Shown here: positions 59,983 to 64,000 of the stretch, piece by piece
Layout: each line of letters opens with the position of its first letter
Position numbering within the stretch: position 1 is the stretch's first letter
Assembly (NCBI GenBank): GCA_033439265.1
Contig: JAVTVX010000024.1
Span: 9,159,001 to 9,223,000, forward strand
Source of the DNA: Dillenia suffruticosa
Lineage: Eukaryota; Streptophyta; Magnoliopsida; Dilleniales; Dilleniaceae
Length of the DNA: 64,000 nt
Direction: 5' to 3'
The notes under the pieces: model-generated
Database searches by the model: none
The model's input: the letters and a program-made list of their open reading frames with translations, nothing else
Told to the model about the DNA's origin: nothing
Translations under genes and position numbers: made by a program

Positions 59983-60480
59983 ACTTTGTCCTTTACAGAT
60001 GTCACTTTAATGTCGATTTGCAAGATGAAACCGGTAAAGTAACTACTCTATGTTTGGAGAATTAGCTGAGAAATTACTGACATTCATAGCTGTTGAAGCA
60101 ATGGAACATTTTAACCAAGTTTTATTTACGTAGTTAGTGCATCATTTGTTTAAAAAATTACTATACTTAGATCATTCATTCATCGTCCAAATACAAGATC
60201 TATATCGTAGAAGTCTCATTTCTAATTTACTACACTAATTCTTTTTTCGTATTTTTACGAGAACATTGAACTCCCCCTGAACACTGTCCATGAACTCTTA
60301 AAAGAAAAAATTTTCGTTGCACACATAAGACCAACGGATGTAAAGCAATGATTCACTGTCATATATTATTGTGATGCCTCTAAATATAACACTGATAGTC
60401 CATTCCTTTCTGAACAATGTACGATTGGTTTTTCTTTTTCGTCTTCGCTTACTTTAGGTGGATATGAACCAGGTGCGACC

Positions 60481-61971
60481 TTTGTGTTTTTTCCCAGCAT
60501 TGCAAGTCTTCCTTTTTGTTTTTACAGGATGATAATTTCGCCATTCTGCTTTGTTGGTTTCAGAATTGATGATCTCTTCTTCAAGAGCCAAGGATTTGCT
60601 ACTTCATAGGTTTGATGACATACAAGAGGATAACCTAAAGACGGGAGAAGCTCCCCAACCCATAGATCAAATCTTCCCAAAAAAACAAAAACTAAGCTAA
60701 ACTGCTCCCTTTGGAAAAATAGCATTATAAAATGCTTTTGTGCCTGCAGTGTATGGAGAACCTCGAAACAAGCTTAACTATATCTTTTTGTTTCTTTTAC
60801 GAAACTATTCCACCCATCATGTATTTACTAAAACTAGTGCTCTTTGACTTTTTGGAAAACTGTGTCCACAAAACTAATACTTTATGATCTATGAATATTT
60901 CCTATTTATTATTTACATAAACATGTTTAGTCATAATTAACATTCTGACGACACTGAATTTCATCATGCAATTTAAAAAAAAAAAAGAAGATATTTTTGC
61001 AGAGATAAATAAAACTTTTTCAGGAAAAATTAAATCATGAAAAAAACTGGAAAAATGCATTCACGAGTTACTACAAAACAAAAGAAAAAAAAAAGGTCAC
61101 GGGTTACTATAAAACAAAAAATATTCTATCTTTTACAGCTACTTGTTGTTCGTAATTAAATCATGAAAAAAACTGGAAAAATATGTTCACGTGTTACTAC
61201 AAAACAAAAGAAAAAAAAAGGTCACGGGTTACTATAGAACAAAAAATATTCTGTGCTTTACAGCTACTTGTTGTTCGTCCTTATTCTTTGCTCTAACTAT
61301 CTTTCATTATTTACTCCATCGTTGTTTCTCTGATCTCAAAAAAAAAAACACCAGCTCAAAAAATAAAAGTCTATTATTGCTTATTGAATGACAAACAATC
61401 GATATATGTTCAACAAATCTATAGAACGTTGATTTAGAATCATGCTTCTTTTTTCTACACTACAAGGAAGACCAAGTATAGCAGCCATGGGAATTCCAAA
61501 GGGATAGAAGGCACCCGGATTTATAAAATTTTTTCAAGATAAATCAAATCAAAAAAAGGGGAAAAATGTGTTCATGGGTTACTACAAAAAAAAAGTCACA
61601 GGTTACTAGAGAACAAAAAATATTTTGTGTTTTACAGCTACTTGTTGTTTGTCCTAATTCTTTGTTTTGGCTATCTTTAACTATTTATTGTATCATTTTT
61701 TCTCCGAACTCAGATAAAAAAATACAAGAACTCAAAAAAATAAAGCTTTGTTATAGCTCATTGAATGAAAAACAATAGATATGCCTTCAACAAATCTACA
61801 GAATGCTAATTTAGAATCGTGCTACTTTTTTCTACGCTACAACAAAGACCAAGTATACATCTCTTGTGTAATACGTTTTTTATGATTTGTATAACCTTTA
61901 TAATCTCATATGAAAAAAAAAAATTTGTTCAATCTCTTTACTTGTAAACAACAACTCTGTACAATTTCAGA
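60481..61971. repeat. Spacer with three related direct repeats
   Basis: Within this stretch, a unit with ACTGGAAAAATG, GTTACTACAAAAC and TTTTACAGCTACTTGTTGTT occurs three times. The GTTACTAC anchor is at about 61,065, 61,191 and 61,576 (periods 126 and 385). The second and third copies are longer and share a further 180 bp, up to an AGACCAAGTATA sequence. Short plus-strand frames in the copies are not conserved proteins. Part of 60,520-60,700 may be the 3' end of the RPA-like gene. Confidence 0.75.
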
Positions 61972-62240
61972 AGTTGTTAGAGCAACACCATCAGAATAGA
62001 ATTACATTGAGGCATGGAATGCGTGATTGGTCCTTTAGCCTGACAAACAACTTGTATGAAGATGCACCAACAGAATACCTTTATAATAATCTTATTAAAG
62101 AAAACCACACCTTACTTGTTAGATACGTTGGAGATCTAGTCTTTGATTTTATTCATTTCTGCGAATTTCAAAAACAAGTTTACCTAAACTGGACAGCTCC
62201 ATTACCCAGTATTCTGCAACAACACGGTTTGACATTTTGA
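61972..62240 (+). pseudogene. B3-like DNA-binding domain exon
   Basis: After a TTTCAG acceptor the frame reads K-L-L-E-Q-H-H-Q-N-R and then R-I-T-L-R-H-G-M-R-D-W-S-F-S-L. It continues with N-N-L-I-K-E-N-H-T-L-L-V-R-Y-V-G-D-L-V-F-D-F. This is the C-terminal two thirds of a plant B3 domain: beta strand, W-x-F-x-L, then the gD-lvF block, here H-T-L-L-V. The expected N-terminal B3 strands are not evident upstream. It ends at a stop at 62,238. A further possible exon begins after a CTGCAG acceptor at about 62,340 and is cut by the LTR at 62,430. It may belong to the RPA-like gene of the Helitron or be a captured host exon. Confidence 0.65.
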
Positions 62241-62429
62241 TATTTTCCTTTATAAATCATAATACAATATGTATATAAACATATATATATATATTTATAT
62301 AACTCCATATTTATGGTTCAGTTCAATGTTTATCTGCAGGACAAGAAAATGGTTCACTATTGAAACAAGTCGTTTCTACATCACTGAATCCTGATTGTAT
62401 TCAAGATCTTTGCAGTTCCGTGTGCTTTT

Positions 62430-63902
62430 TGATAACATGCAATTTATTGAATTTATTTTTATTATCATGGTTTGAATTTGAATTGTTTAATACCCTAATG
62501 GTTGATTTTATTGAATTTTATTTTTAGGAGGTTGAATTGAAGACTTGGAGCAAATTGAGCTTAACAAGGCAATTTTGGAGCTAATTAGGTCAAGACATCT
62601 TATTGGACTTTGAAGAAGAGGAGTTTGAATTTTAATTTCAGCATTCTAGTAGAGTTTCTAATTTTCTCAATAGGAAGAGTCCTAATTAAATTAGAAAACT
62701 AGAAGAAAGGAAAGTTGCATTATTCTTTAGGAAAAAAATATCTTCTTTCCTATTTTCTATGAAGAGGAAGAGTCCTAATCAAATTGGAAAACTAGAAGTA
62801 AGGAAAGTTTCCTATTTTCTCCAAAGAGGGCTGGCTGCCCTTTCTTATTTAAATACAAAGGGGCAACACACAACAAGACACAACATAATACTCTCTACAC
62901 AAGAAAAGGGAGGGCTGCTGCAGAGAAACACAATACTCCAAGGAGGTGGCTGCATCTTAAGGAGAAAAGAGAGGAACTTCATTACAATTCATTCAATCTC
63001 TCATTAGGTTTTATTTTTTATTTTTTTTCTTTCTTTTTAGGAACATTATTTTTTATTTTCTTGTGTTGATACTTACCACCATGAGTGGCTAGTTTCTTTA
63101 TTCTGATTCAAGGGAAATTTTAATCGATTGTTTTTCATTGTGAGGTTATGTTCTTAATTTAATTTCTTGTCTTTTATTCAAGTATTCGTCGATTCTTGGT
63201 TTATTTTTATGAAGAATTGGTATTGGTTAATCTGACAATTTAATTCAATATCAATTTTTCTACTACATCCAGGATTTCAGTGATCTGTAATTGTTATGAA
63301 TGAATGGTACGAGTAGCAAATAGGTTATATATGTTTATGGGTCGTTTGTCGATATTCATTTTAACCTAAGGAATCGATGAAACAAAATCGAATAATTGTA
63401 CGGCTATCCTGGTTATTTGTATTTTGGTTTAATTGTTTTCACAGAACTTAATGCTGTCATTATTTGATATGGAACGCTATCGTGCCCAGTCGATTAATGA
63501 TAAGTTTTGATTTGATGCTGAATTTGGTCAATTATTTTAGGAAAACACAAGATTTATTATGGCTATCCTAATAGATCTAAGGTTAAATGCTTGAATTGCA
63601 AGAATAATATTTTCAACCAATGATCAATAAGACAATTGAATATATGAACCCTTGGATCGAAGTTTGGTGAATTGAATTTCTTCTTTAAATTTTAGTATTT
63701 TTGCATATTTGATTTGTTTTTTAATTTTACCTATTTAATTTTGATTTAGGAATTTCTTTTATAAACCCCCCATTTTATTTTGGCATTACTAAGGAGTTAA
63801 GTTAACATAGTTCTCTTGGAATTCGACCTGGTAACCACTATTGCTACAGTTTGTTGCATTGGGGGAATCAGTATTAATTTGAGAACTTCGACAACCCGAC
63901 CA
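62430..63902 (+). repeat. 5' LTR of a gypsy element running off the right edge
   Basis: Begins TGATAACATGC and ends ACAACCCGACCA, 1,473 bp, related in reverse complement to the solo LTR at 57,598-58,934. A 5-bp flank CTTTT (62,425-62,429) would be the left target duplication. It contains an internal imperfect duplication: GGAAGAGTCCTAAT- and GAAAACTAGAAG-containing blocks at about 62,672-62,725 and 62,763-62,815. A plus-strand frame at 62,759-63,007 is part of this repeat and is not a gene. Confidence 0.88.
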
Positions 63903-63907
63903 AATTT

Positions 63908-63925
63908 TGGCGCCGTTGCCGGGGA
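63908..63925 (+). other. Primer binding site (tRNA-Asp type)
   Basis: TGGCGCCGTTGCCGGGGA, an undamaged copy of the site used by Athila/Tat-type gypsy elements, lies five bases inside the LTR. It fixes the element's direction as plus. Its gag would lie beyond 64,000. Confidence 0.93.
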
Positions 63926-64000
63926 GCTATTTTGATTTCTTAGTTGTGTTTTCTTTATATTTGTTTCGTTGACCTCTTTTATTTTATGACCCGTTCTTCT

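Larger units (their letters stand above)
56790..60480 (+). pseudogene. RPA-like single-strand DNA-binding gene of the Helitron
   Basis: Related to the replication protein A large subunit; plant Helitrons often carry such a gene after the helicase. ATG 56,790 (M-Q-N-Y-S-F-I-K-D-I-T-P) follows a possible splice acceptor. Likely exons: 56,790-56,933, 57,153-57,423, 57,552-57,597 plus 58,940-58,990, 59,078-59,195, 59,279-59,357, 59,462-about 59,610, 59,695-59,842, 59,999-about 60,120 and about 60,264-60,480. OB-fold signatures include V-D-I-L-G-V-V-I-H across a splice and L-S-L-W-D-A-F. The C-terminal zinc ribbon reads Y-M-A-C-S-N-C ... F-L-C-N-S-C (59,740-59,815). A stop lies in exon 1 (56,859) and others in exons 7 and 8. 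A solo LTR splits exon 3. Exon edges are inferred from GT/AG sites and reading continuity. Confidence 0.8.

Noticed and set aside
57598-63902. One gypsy element bounded by these two LTRs
   Set aside because: They are inverted, the right one is followed by a primer site pointing right, and the DNA between them is Helitron coding sequence.

Overview
The window is nuclear DNA of a flowering plant, most likely a eudicot: it is AT-rich and consists almost entirely of nested transposable elements. The plant origin follows from the families present: a Sirevirus-type copia element, an Athila-type gypsy element, non-autonomous CACTA elements with 3-bp target duplications, a PIF/Harbinger element, a plant LINE with an RNase H domain, and a Helitron whose Rep-helicase gene is followed by an RPA-like gene. 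I see no intact host gene, rRNA or functional tRNA gene, and no bacterial feature. Nearly every coding region carries stops or frameshifts. This is an old, decaying repeat block such as is found in pericentromeric heterochromatin.

Region 1 (1-19,302). A 5'-truncated LINE on the + strand (1,262-1,414 and 18,402-19,302) was split by a minus-strand copia/Sirevirus element (1,415-18,396). That element has LTRs of about 1,990 bp, an initiator-Met-type primer site, gag, pol, an envelope-like third ORF and a polypurine tract. Its pol was in turn invaded by a plus-strand gypsy chromovirus of Tekay/Del type (9,019 to about 15,205). The gypsy copy has lost everything after reverse transcriptase, together with part of the Sirevirus gag-pol.

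Region 2 (19,303-37,110). A small minus-strand copia integrase remnant is followed by gene-free sequence. Then comes a structurally complete minus-strand Athila-type gypsy element (23,551-36,286) with matching TTTCC target duplications, a tRNA-Asp-type primer site, gag, protease, RT, RNase H, integrase, a row of five hairpins and an envelope-like gene. A 920-bp non-autonomous CACTA element sits in its left LTR; the right LTR preserves the empty site.

Region 3 (37,111-43,040). A Sirevirus-like solo LTR full of AAGTCGACTT-type palindromes is split by a second CACTA element (38,683-39,750). A decayed PIF/Harbinger element abuts it through a TTA target site.

Region 4 (43,040-50,900). A block of complex satellite-like DNA. 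Clusters of short palindromes of the form GTTCTGC-n-GCAGAAC alternate with AT-rich spacers in units of about 855 bp and a second unit type. A minus-strand duplicated coiled-coil-like exon of unknown identity follows.

Region 5 (51,573-64,000). A degenerate Helitron: a spliced Rep-helicase gene (51,573-56,676), a multi-exon RPA-like gene (56,790 to about 60,480) and a B3-like exon (61,972-62,240). One RPA exon is split by a gypsy solo LTR (57,598-58,934). A related 5' LTR in the opposite orientation (62,430-63,902), followed by a tRNA-Asp-type primer site, starts a gypsy element that runs off the right edge.
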